Under the pieces are notes generated by a model. The model was not told where the DNA came from. It saw nothing but the letters and a program-made list of their open reading frames with translations, and did not search any database. Source: CAVPCY01 sp963770765 (GTDB lineage Bacteria > Actinomycetota > Coriobacteriia > Anaerosomatales > PHET01). Taken from it: 64,000 nucleotides of DNA. A program made the position numbers and the translations under genes. The stretch spans positions 5,302-69,301 of the forward strand of contig CAVYQS010000004.1 of assembly GCA_963770765.1 (NCBI GenBank). The letters are read 5' to 3'. Below are positions 8,895 to 18,414 of the stretch, one piece after another; position 1 is the stretch's first letter; each line of letters starts with the position of its first letter.

Positions 8895-10334
8895 TCACGC
8901 CGTCGATACCGTCGTTGCAGTCTCAAGCACGAGCTCCCCGCCGCGCAGGCTGGCCCAGCCGAGACACGCATCGTGTGGACGAGGACCGACAAGAGCCGTC
9001 CCATCGGCAGTGACGCCCGTTCGAGTGCGATCACGCCACCAGCACGCCACCTCACGCGGAAGCGCTCGCCACAGGGTCTCATCCGCCGACAGCGCGCTCA
9101 GCATCTCCCGGTAGATCGGTAGTACTCGCTCGCTGCCGGCATATCCGTCCGCAGTATCAGGGTGCGTGAGCATGCACACGAGTCCGTGGCGAGCAATGAG
9201 CGCCTCGGCCTTCGCTTTCCAGACGGAAGCGTCGCGTTGCCTGAGAAGCCGAAACTGCGTGTGGTCCTGAGGCATCGTGATGGGAAGCTCGACCATGCCA
9301 CCGATCATGAACGGGAACAGGCTGAGACATCCTCCGAACTGGGGCTCGAAGGGATCGGTGTCCGGGCAAGATGAGTCATAGTCGAAGTGAAGCTCTTGGA
9401 ACCAGTCGAGATTTCGGTACGTTGATGGAGAGCGGAACCCCGCAGCGCCCCATGCCTCCGCAACCGCGTTGATCCGGACGGCACGATCAAGAAAGAGGCC
9501 GCGGTCGGCAACAAGCGAGCCCTGGTGGTCCCAGCCGTGAACGCCTACCTCAAAGCCCGCTGACTCGATGTCACGACGAAGGGACGGCGGAATCTCATAC
9601 TTGTTCGGGACGAGATTGAATGAGGACTTCAGGCCGAACTCACTCTCGACTTCGATGAAGTGGCCAACCATCTCGCGTCCCTCGCTACCCTCCACGTCAT
9701 GCGAGAGAGCACATGCGGCGTTCCTTCCATGCGGCCAGAACCACACAAAGGGCAACGCAGCCGTATCGGCAACTCGCAGCAGCAGGATGAGCGTGAGGCG
9801 ATGCAGATCGTCCAAGCTCGTCTCGATCGGCCACCGAGGAAACGACAGGGCCCGCATCTGCCGCTTGGCGACAAACGAGCGTGCGGCCATAAGCACCGAT
9901 CGGGGCATCACGCGCTTTACCGCATAGTAGGCCGCAAGAGCTTGCTGCCGGCCGGAGCCAATCGGCGGGACGTAGAGCTCGCGCTCGAAGGCATGCGCAG
10001 CCTCCGTGACGGAGAAGGGCATATAGATGACGTGTCTATCGGGATCCTCGAGAACATATGAGATGGTCGAACCGTCTTCCGAACTGATGCGCGCGATCAC
10101 ATCAAGTGAGGGGTGGGGCTCGGGCATGGGCTTGACGCAGGCGTAGAGGTAACCACCGCCATCAACGCAGCACAGCCGCGGGCCATCCGAACAACGAAGG
10201 TAGACGAGCGCGTTGGACAAGCTACTGTCGCAGTCATCCCGCTCAGTGACGACTATGGGTGGGGCGGAATCCTCCATGCCTAAGCGCCAGAACTCGAAGG
10301 CCGCGTCGAATGCCGTCGTCTCCCTGCGAATCAC
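8895..10334 (-). CDS. polysaccharide deacetylase family protein
   Basis: A 479-residue protein. The NodB-like part begins near residue 205 with ALSHDVEG (metal-binding Asp in the usual position) and continues with HGWDHQGS (the His-x3-His-like motif), FRSPSTYRN and LTHPDTADGY. These enzymes remove N- or O-acetyl groups from sugars with a divalent metal. The roughly 200-residue N-terminal part has no clear domain. The start is a GTG that overlaps the asnB stop by 4 bp (GTGA), showing translational coupling. There is no obvious signal peptide, so it may act on lipid-linked intermediates inside the cell, which is less usual for the family. Confidence 0.8.
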   Translation of the reverse strand: MIRRETTAFDAAFEFWRLGMEDSAPPIVVTERDDCDSSLSNALVYLRCSDGPRLCCVDGGGYLYACVKPMPEPHPSLDVIARISSEDGSTISYVLEDPDRHVIYMPFSVTEAAHAFERELYVPPIGSGRQQALAAYYAVKRVMPRSVLMAARSFVAKRQMRALSFPRWPIETSLDDLHRLTLILLLRVADTAALPFVWFWPHGRNAACALSHDVEGSEGREMVGHFIEVESEFGLKSSFNLVPNKYEIPPSLRRDIESAGFEVGVHGWDHQGSLVADRGLFLDRAVRINAVAEAWGAAGFRSPSTYRNLDWFQELHFDYDSSCPDTDPFEPQFGGCLSLFPFMIGGMVELPITMPQDHTQFRLLRQRDASVWKAKAEALIARHGLVCMLTHPDTADGYAGSERVLPIYREMLSALSADETLWRALPREVACWWRDRTRTGVTADGTALVGPRPHDACLGWASLRGGELVLETATTVSTA

Positions 10335-12265
10335 GATCGAGGCCCTGCGATCCGATACGGTGTCTCAGGGCCCATCTTGAGCGAACCCGTAACGAACATC
10401 CTCAGGCACAGCTCCAGCATCCAGATGTTCATGAGCTGCCGTCCGTAGTCCTCTCGTCCCTCCATATGGTCCGACACGAGCGCCCGCAGCGCATCTCGAT
10501 TGAGGTAGTCAAGGCACGCTGCGTCCTCAGCGAGGAGGAGCTCTTCGATGGTGGAGCGCATCTCCACCCTCATCCAGCGATTCACAAGAAGACCGAAGAA
10601 TCCCTTCTTGGCCTGGTGCAGTGTCTGCCTCGGCAGAATCGCACGGCAGCCGCGACGCAGCATGTACTTTGTGGTGAAGCCGCGGAGCTTGAGTTGATTG
10701 GGCATGCGGGTGCATAGCTCGACGAACGGATAGTCGAGCAGCGGGACACGAACCTCAAGAGAGCTCGCCATCGACATCTTGTCGAAGTGCACGAGAAGGT
10801 CGTCGGGGAGCGCCATCTTGCTATCAAGCATCAGCAGCTTCGACATCTCGTCGTCACTCTCGAAGCCAGCCACGTGGGCTTCGAGCGTCGAACGCATCAG
10901 CTCATCTGTGTGTAGCTCGCCAAGATCCCTGCGGACCAGGTCGTTCCGAAGCGCCGCGCCGTTCAACGAGATGCTCTGCATGTACCAGTCCAGGAAGTCC
11001 GCGTTGCCAAGCGTGCGACCGGCCTTCTTGAGCAAGCCGGAACGGGGAAGGGCTTCGGTCAGCGGCCGAACGACGTTGTCGAACACGCCCCCGGGCATAC
11101 GACTCGCCCATCGTGCGTACCTGTGGGCCCAGTATCGAGGGTACCCAGCGAGGAGTTCGTCGCCGCCCTGTCCGGCCAGCGCCACCGTGACATGTTGCCG
11201 CGCGAGTCGGCACACTCGGTAGAACCCAAGCGCAGAGAGATCAGAGATCGGTTCGTCCATGTGCCATGTCACACGTGCGAGGAATTCCAACCCGTCATCA
11301 AGATCGGTGGTCATGCTGTGATGATCCGTCCCGACGCTCCGTGCAACCAGACGAGCGGCCTCGACCTCGCTTGACTTGGAATCGTTCTCGAAACCAATAT
11401 GGAATGTGCTTACCGGGCTATCAAGAGCCTCGGCGGTCAGGGCAGTGATTGCCGCCGAGTCGAGACCGCCAGAAAGCATCACGCCCAACGGCACGTCGCT
11501 CACCAGTTCGGTCGCCACTGAGTCACGCACCTGCTCCATGAACTCGCTCTCCCAAGCTGCGGCATCCCCGTTGTAGGGCTCGGGTCCAGCAGGGAACTCC
11601 CAGTATCGGATGGTTCGGATGTGTCCGTCCTGCCACCGCAGGACGTGCGCCGGTGGCAGCTTGTAGATGCCTTGGTACTGCGTCCACGGTGATGGAACGT
11701 ACCCGAGGGTCAGCAGAAGACCAAGGGCCTCCGTGTCTATCGCAGCCGCGACTCGGCCCGACTCGAACAAGACCTTGATCTCTGAACCGAAGACCAGCGT
11801 TCCATCGCGGAACGAGTAGTAGAGAGGCTTGACACCGATGCGATCCCTGCCCAGAAGCAGCGTACGTGTCGTTTCGCAGTAGACGGCAAAACCGAAGATT
11901 CCTCGCAGGTGGCTTGCCATATCCTGGCCATACTCCTCGTACAGGTGCACCAGGACCTCTGTGTCAGTTGCGGCACGGAAGAGGTGGCCTTTCGCCTCCA
12001 GATCGCGACGCAACTCCCGGAAGTTGTAGATCTCACCATTGAGCACCGCCCAGGTCGACTGATCCTCACTGCGAACCGGCTGGTGCCCCCCCGCAACATC
12101 GATGATGGCAAGTCGACGCGCGGCAAGTCCGACCGAGGAGGACACGTAGAAGCCCTCATCGTCTGGGCCCCGGTGAATCATGATATCCGCCATACGCTTG
12201 AGGGTCCGACGCGCCTCCTCCTGCACCAGAGGCGCTCGCTGAGCGATACCTGCTATGCCGCACAC
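10331..12265 (-). CDS. asnB: asparagine synthase-like glutamine amidotransferase
   Basis: 644 residues with Met-Cys-Gly-Ile-Ala at the start, giving the class II amidotransferase nucleophile Cys2. HRGPDDEG and LNGEIYNF are in the glutaminase domain. The synthetase domain has the ATP-pyrophosphatase loop LSGGLDSAAI (about residue 265). The GTG start overlaps the stop of the preceding GT2 (TAGTG). In polysaccharide loci such AsnB-like proteins convert the carboxyl of uronic acids to amides, as shown for WbpS/WbmI-type proteins. With the diacetamido-uronic acid genes upstream, that is a better guess here than free asparagine synthesis, though the latter is not excluded. Confidence 0.9.
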   Translation of the reverse strand: MCGIAGIAQRAPLVQEEARRTLKRMADIMIHRGPDDEGFYVSSSVGLAARRLAIIDVAGGHQPVRSEDQSTWAVLNGEIYNFRELRRDLEAKGHLFRAATDTEVLVHLYEEYGQDMASHLRGIFGFAVYCETTRTLLLGRDRIGVKPLYYSFRDGTLVFGSEIKVLFESGRVAAAIDTEALGLLLTLGYVPSPWTQYQGIYKLPPAHVLRWQDGHIRTIRYWEFPAGPEPYNGDAAAWESEFMEQVRDSVATELVSDVPLGVMLSGGLDSAAITALTAEALDSPVSTFHIGFENDSKSSEVEAARLVARSVGTDHHSMTTDLDDGLEFLARVTWHMDEPISDLSALGFYRVCRLARQHVTVALAGQGGDELLAGYPRYWAHRYARWASRMPGGVFDNVVRPLTEALPRSGLLKKAGRTLGNADFLDWYMQSISLNGAALRNDLVRRDLGELHTDELMRSTLEAHVAGFESDDEMSKLLMLDSKMALPDDLLVHFDKMSMASSLEVRVPLLDYPFVELCTRMPNQLKLRGFTTKYMLRRGCRAILPRQTLHQAKKGFFGLLVNRWMRVEMRSTIEELLLAEDAACLDYLNRDALRALVSDHMEGREDYGRQLMNIWMLELCLRMFVTGSLKMGPETPYRIAGPRS

Positions 12266-13266
12266 TAGGAATCCCCCTCTTGCGCGTCACCGCGACCGAA
12301 GATCATGCGAATCCTTCGCATCTGCCGCTCCCGCACCAGGCGACGAGTCGTCTCATCGGCACGAATGACGCCGGGGCGAAAGACCGAAGTGGCATACCCG
12401 AGCGTGAGCGCTACTCCACCGACCACATACGGGTAGTCCTTCGCCTTGAAGACACCGCGTGCCAGCGCGAAGAGGGGGTGGTACCCCATCACGTAGCTGA
12501 CAACGCCTTGCTCGAACTGACCACGTAGGATGTGGGAGCGCGCACCTTCTGTTCGGTGGTGGACGATGATCAGATCGTGGAAGCACCTCGTCGTCCACCC
12601 TGCCTCCTCGGCGTACAGGTGATCGACACTGTCCCAACTGAGGGCCAGCTCGTCCACGCGTTCAGAGCTGCCGTTGTCTCCGCGACTGCCGTGAATCAAG
12701 CTCGGCGCGGCAGCATCAACGATCTCACTGAGGCACTTGGCGCGATACGCTCTCAATGCGCCAACCGCGTATCCTTCCGGGAGCGTGTGGATGCGCCAGC
12801 CCTGTCCCGCGGGCTCTGTGTAGGTGCCGCTCGCAATACCGAGTCTGCTGTCCTCTTCAAAGTGGGCTAGCAGCCGTTCGATGTGGTCCGCCTCACAGGT
12901 GACGTCGCCGTCCATCTTGATGACGTAACCGACCTCTTCATCGAGCTGTTCGAAACCCGTGAGAAACGCCCTCATGATTCTGCTGCAGCGATTCGAACCA
13001 CCAAGCTCCCCGAGCGAAAGCACGCGAATCCAGTCGAAGTGCCGAGCGTAGTCTTCGACAATGCGCAGGGTCCCATCAGTCGATCCGTCGTCTACGATCA
13101 ACCAGGTCCTTGGCGTGATCGTCTGCGAGATGAGTGCTTCAGCGGTCTGAGCGATGAACTCCTCCTCATTGCGGACGGTGGATATGACCGCATACTGAGC
13201 TGCGGCGTGATCGGCTGCACCACCCGATACCTGAACCTCGACCCCGCGAGTCAGGGGGCGCATCAT
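12265..13266 (-). CDS. glycosyltransferase family 2
   Basis: 333 residues with a GT-A nucleotide-diphospho-sugar fold. It has YAVISTVRNEEEFI, LIVDDGSTDGT and the DXD region YVIKMDGDVTC. Start ATG 13266 overlaps the upstream GT2 stop by four bases (ATGA); the open frame runs on upstream but lies inside that gene. It ends with a hydrophobic segment (YPYVVGGVALTLGYA), so it may be peripheral to the membrane. It probably adds one sugar of the repeat unit. It is coupled at both ends to its neighbours in the operon. Confidence 0.85.
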   Translation of the reverse strand: MMRPLTRGVEVQVSGGAADHAAAQYAVISTVRNEEEFIAQTAEALISQTITPRTWLIVDDGSTDGTLRIVEDYARHFDWIRVLSLGELGGSNRCSRIMRAFLTGFEQLDEEVGYVIKMDGDVTCEADHIERLLAHFEEDSRLGIASGTYTEPAGQGWRIHTLPEGYAVGALRAYRAKCLSEIVDAAAPSLIHGSRGDNGSSERVDELALSWDSVDHLYAEEAGWTTRCFHDLIIVHHRTEGARSHILRGQFEQGVVSYVMGYHPLFALARGVFKAKDYPYVVGGVALTLGYATSVFRPGVIRADETTRRLVRERQMRRIRMIFGRGDAQEGDS

Positions 13267-14204
13267 TGCGCCGCTCGTCGGAGCTGGTTGCCGCGGGATT
13301 GCATATAGAGCGGGACACCACGCAATGGAACCAGTAGATGGTGACGACGCTCGCTGCCCACGAGAGCGGCAAGCATGCCCGCGAACACCCTCGTGGCGAA
13401 GCCGGCATACAGTCCGGTCTTGCACCCCAGCCTCCGCATGCCGCGGCAGTGCTTGTCGAAGTACATGAGCTTGCTGGCAAGCTGCCTCGCGAAGGCCTCG
13501 GCCGACTCGTGTCCATCGTGAGCATGGGTCACATGAGCATCACTCACGTAGCAAACGGTCCACCCGGCCAGGACCATCCGGTAGCAGAGATCCTTCTCTT
13601 CCGAGTACATGAAGAACCGTTCGTCCAACAATCCGACCTGCTCGAGAGCCTCTGGTCGCAAGATCATAGCGGCCCCTGAGACCCAGTTCACCGCGCGGCT
13701 CGTGGCATAGGAATCGTCGTCATACACAACCTCCCCGAAACGCCCCGACAATCGCGGCTCCACACGATGTAGGAACAGCGCCTCGAACCACTGATTGGTC
13801 GGCGAAGGGAAGTTCCGCACCGAGTACTGAATCCTTCCATCCCTTTCGTGGAGCATGGGACCGGCAATGCCAGCGCGCGCATGGGCATCCATGTACGCAA
13901 CCAGTGTCTCAATCGAGAGCGAAGACGGGACTGCATCGGGATTGAGCAGCAAGAAGTACCGCCCTCGAGCCGCGCGAATACCTTGGTTACTCGCCGCCGC
14001 GAACCCGGCATTGGATTCGTTGCGGACGATCCGCGCTGAGGGGGCGGTCTCTGCGACGACCTTGAGCGTGTCGTCGCTCGAGGCGTTGTCAATCACCAGG
14101 ATCTCGCACGAGCAGTCTCCGACTGCGGCTTCGGCGGCATCCAGACACGCCCGGATAAGTTGGGCGCTGTTATAGGTGACCACGATGATGCTGACGTCCG
14201 TCAT
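13263..14204 (-). CDS. glycosyltransferase family 2 (rhamnosyltransferase-like)
   Basis: 313 residues with the WcaA/RfbF-type pattern. It has VSIIVVTYNSAQLI, EILVIDNASSDDT, NAGFAAASNQGI, the metal-binding region LLLNPDAVP, and the later WVSGAAMILRPEAL and FFMYSEEKDLCYR that mark the dTDP-rhamnosyltransferase-like branch. The start overlaps the end of the wzy-like gene by four bases. It likely transfers a deoxysugar to the lipid-linked glycan in the cytoplasm; the sugar identity is an inference from similarity of motifs only. Confidence 0.85.
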   Translation of the reverse strand: MTDVSIIVVTYNSAQLIRACLDAAEAAVGDCSCEILVIDNASSDDTLKVVAETAPSARIVRNESNAGFAAASNQGIRAARGRYFLLLNPDAVPSSLSIETLVAYMDAHARAGIAGPMLHERDGRIQYSVRNFPSPTNQWFEALFLHRVEPRLSGRFGEVVYDDDSYATSRAVNWVSGAAMILRPEALEQVGLLDERFFMYSEEKDLCYRMVLAGWTVCYVSDAHVTHAHDGHESAEAFARQLASKLMYFDKHCRGMRRLGCKTGLYAGFATRVFAGMLAALVGSERRHHLLVPLRGVPLYMQSRGNQLRRAAQ

Positions 14205-15697
14205 CTCGCAGCCCCCTGCCGCCCGTGCCGTCCGGCCTCGGTCGCAGTGGTCCGGTTCTCCTCGCTATTCAACGCCGTGGCCACACCCAAGCCAAGTAGC
14301 AGGTAGAAGAGGTAGGGCACTTGAGGGAACCCTTGCGCGTCGAACGTCGCATTGACAAGTGCGTACACGATCGCGCTGATGCCGACACCACTGACGATCG
14401 CCCCGGGATGGCCGCCAATCAGGTGACCGCGTCTGAGGAGCCCTCCCGCTGCCGAGACGAACAGTAGTACCATCGAGGCGAGACCGAGTAGGCCTATCTC
14501 GGCAAGGTACTTCAGGTACTGGTTGTCGACGAAGAAGAAGCGCTCCGCCGTGAAAGTACCCACCCCGCGTCCCACCAAGGGTTTCCTGCTTACCTCCTTT
14601 GCGATTCGAGGGTAGTCGGCCAACCGGCTCTCTTCCCCCGCCGCGACCTCGCGCTGGATGACCCGACTGGGTGTGAGACCCTCCACGAACCTCCCGATGA
14701 CGCCTGGGAAGAACATGTGTGTCCCGACGGCAACCAAGGCTGCGCAGAGAAGCAGGGCGCCGCGCTGCTTCGGACGTGTTGCCGCGATTCCCAGCAACAC
14801 CGCCGCAATACCGACGAACGCCGTGCGGGAGACGGTCAACAGCGCGCCCACCATGATCAGGACACTGAGGACGACCCATCTCACACGTTCCCACAGGGTC
14901 TTGGATTCCAGCACGAACTCGATCGGGAGTGGCAGGACGAGTGCGAGCAGTGTACCGAATGCTATCGGGTGAGAAGTGGGGCCCGACACGCGAATCCCGC
15001 CTCGGTAGATCTGGTCGCCGATCTCGGGCGAGGGCTCGAGCAAGGGGATGTATTCGTGAAGGTGCTTGAAGACGTTGTAACCCGTCGTTCGCTCCACGAC
15101 GCCCAAAACCGCCGCCGCCGCGGCAAGGTACACAAGAAGATGCACCAGCCGAGAAGCAAGCCGGTTGTCAGACACAACCGATACGATGCAGTAGTAGAGG
15201 GCGAAGAACGTCAGTACGTATACAACCGCCTTCGCCGACTGGGAGAACTCCAGAACAGGTTCGAAGTCCCAGACATTGACTGCGAACGAGATGACAACGG
15301 CCACTACCGCGACGAGGATGTTGACGTCGAGGAAGGTGCGCCTTATCCGAACTGAGCCGTCGGTCAGTAGCGCCACCGCCCAAGCTGAGAAGAGCGCCAG
15401 CACGAAGAGGCGATACACCTCGACGTCAAATGGCAGCGAGGCCGGCAGGCGGTAGAGGTTGGCAGGCACCAGCAGGATCGTGATCGTCAGGAGCGACAGG
15501 ATCGTCGACCACGAGAGCAGCCAAGGAGAGAAGACCGCCGCCACCGCCAGACCAACGATAGCCACAGCAGCCCACAGCCAGCCGAAGGCGGCGAGCACGA
15601 GCGAGAGGAGTGCGCAGGCGATCCACATCGCCCGCAGCGGCGGCTGCACGTAAGAGCCGTACTGTGTGTCGAGAGTGTCGGCTGCGCTCAAGCTCAT
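14201..15697 (-). CDS. O-antigen ligase/polymerase family membrane protein (Wzy-like)
   Basis: About 498 residues with roughly a dozen hydrophobic segments. A large outside loop contains GPTSHPIAFGTLLAL and, later, RKPLVGRGVGTF, as in the Wzy_C/O-antigen ligase family. It should polymerise or ligate the exported repeat units on the outer face of the membrane. ATG 15697 (MSLSAAD) is preferred because GGTGG lies just upstream; an upstream ATG at 15793 would add a polar stretch unlike family members. Standing next to Wzz-like and Wzx genes, it completes a Wzx/Wzy-type assembly set. Confidence 0.85.
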   Translation of the reverse strand: MSLSAADTLDTQYGSYVQPPLRAMWIACALLSLVLAAFGWLWAAVAIVGLAVAAVFSPWLLSWSTILSLLTITILLVPANLYRLPASLPFDVEVYRLFVLALFSAWAVALLTDGSVRIRRTFLDVNILVAVVAVVISFAVNVWDFEPVLEFSQSAKAVVYVLTFFALYYCIVSVVSDNRLASRLVHLLVYLAAAAAVLGVVERTTGYNVFKHLHEYIPLLEPSPEIGDQIYRGGIRVSGPTSHPIAFGTLLALVLPLPIEFVLESKTLWERVRWVVLSVLIMVGALLTVSRTAFVGIAAVLLGIAATRPKQRGALLLCAALVAVGTHMFFPGVIGRFVEGLTPSRVIQREVAAGEESRLADYPRIAKEVSRKPLVGRGVGTFTAERFFFVDNQYLKYLAEIGLLGLASMVLLFVSAAGGLLRRGHLIGGHPGAIVSGVGISAIVYALVNATFDAQGFPQVPYLFYLLLGLGVATALNSEENRTTATEAGRHGRQGAAR

Positions 15698-15823
15698 CTC
15701 ACCACCGCAAGCCAACGCCGCTGAGGAGTCCCGCCGCCAGTAGCCCGCGGCATCTCCGCATTCTGAAGGCGGCGGGCACTCGAGTACGGGCATTCCAGTC
15801 GCATGACATCGCCCCCCGCCAAC

Positions 15824-16626
15824 TCAGGACGGAGCCTGAGGAAGCGGGCCTTGGGAAGGCTCGAGCCGCAATGAGTCCGAGCCGGCATCTTGCTTGGAAG
15901 GAGGAGCCTCCGACGGCCTGACGGCATCGTCAACACTCGAAATGACGGAGCCGGCCGCCTTGTCGACAGGCTCAACCGCCTGCGCCCGCGGGGCCTCGCC
16001 TGAACCTGCTCCACTCTCGAGCATGAAGGCGAGGCCAACCGCGGCAAGACCGGCAAGAGGAACAGCAGTGCGGCGATCTCGATCGCACGCGACTGGACCT
16101 CGATCGGCGGGCCCGAAGACCCCAGCGGGCGCAGGATAAGCCGAACGTCACTTCCGACATCGCCGGTATCCTGATACTCGCTCACGTACTCGCTCAGGGC
16201 CTTGGGTAGCTCCGTGGCGACTTGAGCGACGAGCGCCCGATCCTTTCCCTCGACCGAATAGGCGACAACCGGGCTGTACTGCACCGGCTCCACGGTGATC
16301 AGGACTCTGTCCTTCAGCGGTCCGGTTGTCCTTTCGACGCGCTCAAGGACATCTGGAGTCGTGGCGAGATATGCGAACGTGGGCGCCATCTGCATGTTCT
16401 TATCCATGGGCAGATCGCTGCGGACTACACCGAGCCCGGGGACGTCGACCACCAGTGCTGCGGAGGCGGAGTAGGTCGAATGACTACGGCGCGTGAACTC
16501 CAGGCCATCAGGCGCCATGGTGACGGCGTACTGCGACAGCGCAGCCAAGATCACACCGACTACGATGCCGAACGTGACGAGGACCTTGTGCCTACCCAGC
16601 GCCCTGAGTGCTAGACCAAGGTTCAT
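15824..16626 (-). pseudogene. Wzz/chain-length-determinant-like membrane protein, one-base frameshift
   Basis: ATG 16626 follows a good GGGGAGG site. The protein has an N-terminal membrane helix (VLVTFGIVVGVILAAL), an extracytoplasmic domain and a second helix that is split by a frameshift near 16057. The first frame reads ALLFLLPVL; the next frame continues AAVGLAFMLESGAGSG to a TAG at 15824. Adding one base gives exactly 268 codons and restores the helix. The family sets polysaccharide chain length. There is no kinase domain. The C-terminal tail after the second helix is long, acidic and Pro/Ser-rich. A sequencing error is the simplest explanation for the break. Confidence 0.75.
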
Positions 16627-16815
16627 CGCTGAACCTCCCCATGATTGTCGCACACCACTAGCGAGTCGCAGGGACGGACTCGATAGTCCTGATGAGTACC
16701 TGAACAGTGTAACTGGTAGGACCGCAGGTCGGGCATGATTCCTCCCATCGCAGGAGAGCAGGTAGTACCAATGGCCAGACCACCGCTCATAGCCTGAGGA
16801 TCGAACGTGCGCGAT

Positions 16816-18285
16816 CTACGCCGAACGTCTCCCGAGCAACCGCCTCGCTTCCGCTATCTCGGGCACGTGCAGCACGTGGAGCGCGCCCACGTATGCAACC
16901 GCACCCAGGAACACACCCCCCGCCAGAACAACCAATTGGCTGGATGTGAACTGAGCCAATCCGAAACGCACAAGTAGCACAACGCATCCCATCACAGCGG
17001 TGGCAACGGCTGCTGGAATGATGGATCCCACGAAATCCGACATGGAGAGCCCGACCACCGCGTTGACAAAGTGCGACGTCACAAACAGGAAGACCGTCGC
17101 GTGCACGAGCAGGCCGACTGCAACCCCGACGATTCCCCAGCGTGCTCCGATCACGACACAGACGAAGAACGCCACCGTTGAGACAACCGCCAACCTGAGA
17201 TGGAGATCTGGCCGATTCCTTGCCAGCAGCAAGGCCGGCATTGCGGCAACCAGGCTCGACGGCAGTGCGGCAGCGCACAGGACTCGAAGCGGCGCGACGG
17301 ATTCCGACCAACCGGGCCCGTATACCACCCGTATGAACTCAGGCGCCACGATCATCATTCCTGCAAGCAGGGGGAAGGACAGAAGCGAGGTGTAGCGCAT
17401 GACTCGGAGGTAGCCTCGCCCGACCCGCCGCTCATCATCCTGGATTCGAGAGAACCCCGTGAAGGCGACCATCGAGACCACACTACCGAGCCTCGTGCGC
17501 GGGACATTCGCCAGATTGAAGGCCATGGTATAGAAGCCGAGCGGAGTGGGCCCGAGCGCGCGTCCAATGACGAAATAGTCTCCGCTCTCCTGCGAGTATC
17601 CGAGGAGTCCTGCGGCCCACGCCTTCGCGCCAAAGGACATGAGCCCTCGCAGCCCGGTGCGATCCAGGACGCGGCGCGGTCTCCAGCTAGAGATGATCCA
17701 GATCGCGGCGGACGCTGAGACGGCTTGAACAAGGTGCCCGATGACGATGCTCCAGGCCCCAAAGCCCGCGAACGCGAGCGCTATCGCCGAGGCGGCGTAC
17801 GCAACGGCGGCCAACAGCTCTACCATGGTCAGTTGCCGAAAATGCAGATCCCGAAGCAGAAGATAGCGATGTGTGGCGCCGAGGGATGAGATGAAGAACG
17901 CCGGCGCGGCGACTGAGACCAGCGCGACAAGCTCAGGCTGGCGCATCAGCCGTGCAAAGATCGGACTCACCACAATCGCGAGAAGAGTCGACAACGCACC
18001 AAGAGTCAGTACGGCCCAGAACACGGACGATACCTGCGCGTCGCTCAAGCTCTTCTTCTGTATGACCGCACTACCAAGGCCGAGGTCGCCGAGGCGCGCC
18101 ACCAGTCCCGTGAGAATCGTAGCCATACCTACGAGCCCAAACTCCGCAGGCGAGACGAGTCTGGCCAGAACAGCCAACGCCACGAGGCTGACTAGCTGTG
18201 TCGCCACTTGTCCAGTGCCCTGCCAGAAGGCACCGGAGATCATACGGCTCCGAATGCCCTGTCCTTGCTCAGATGTGTCGCTCAT
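16816..18285 (-). CDS. Wzx-type lipopolysaccharide/oligosaccharide flippase
   Basis: 489 residues with about 12-14 predicted membrane segments, starting MISGAFWQGTGQV and LVALAVLARLVSPAEFGLVGMA. That opening is the hallmark of the polysaccharide synthesis/WzxC branch of the MOP flippases. It moves lipid-linked repeat units across the cytoplasmic membrane. It lies between a GT2 gene and the wzz-like gene, with 189 bp before wzz in which no gene is seen. The start is ATG 18285 (MSDTSEQ). Confidence 0.9.
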   Translation of the reverse strand: MSDTSEQGQGIRSRMISGAFWQGTGQVATQLVSLVALAVLARLVSPAEFGLVGMATILTGLVARLGDLGLGSAVIQKKSLSDAQVSSVFWAVLTLGALSTLLAIVVSPIFARLMRQPELVALVSVAAPAFFISSLGATHRYLLLRDLHFRQLTMVELLAAVAYAASAIALAFAGFGAWSIVIGHLVQAVSASAAIWIISSWRPRRVLDRTGLRGLMSFGAKAWAAGLLGYSQESGDYFVIGRALGPTPLGFYTMAFNLANVPRTRLGSVVSMVAFTGFSRIQDDERRVGRGYLRVMRYTSLLSFPLLAGMMIVAPEFIRVVYGPGWSESVAPLRVLCAAALPSSLVAAMPALLLARNRPDLHLRLAVVSTVAFFVCVVIGARWGIVGVAVGLLVHATVFLFVTSHFVNAVVGLSMSDFVGSIIPAAVATAVMGCVVLLVRFGLAQFTSSQLVVLAGGVFLGAVAYVGALHVLHVPEIAEARRLLGRRSA

Positions 18286-18414
18286 GCCCAGTCATTGTTC
18301 CGCCGGTTCCTGTCAGAGTGTTCACGACGCCGAACCCGATGCCTTGCCCGCAGAGACCACCCTCTTGAAGCGCTGATACCGCATCACGAAGCCCAATCCC
18401 TGCGCCACGCGCGA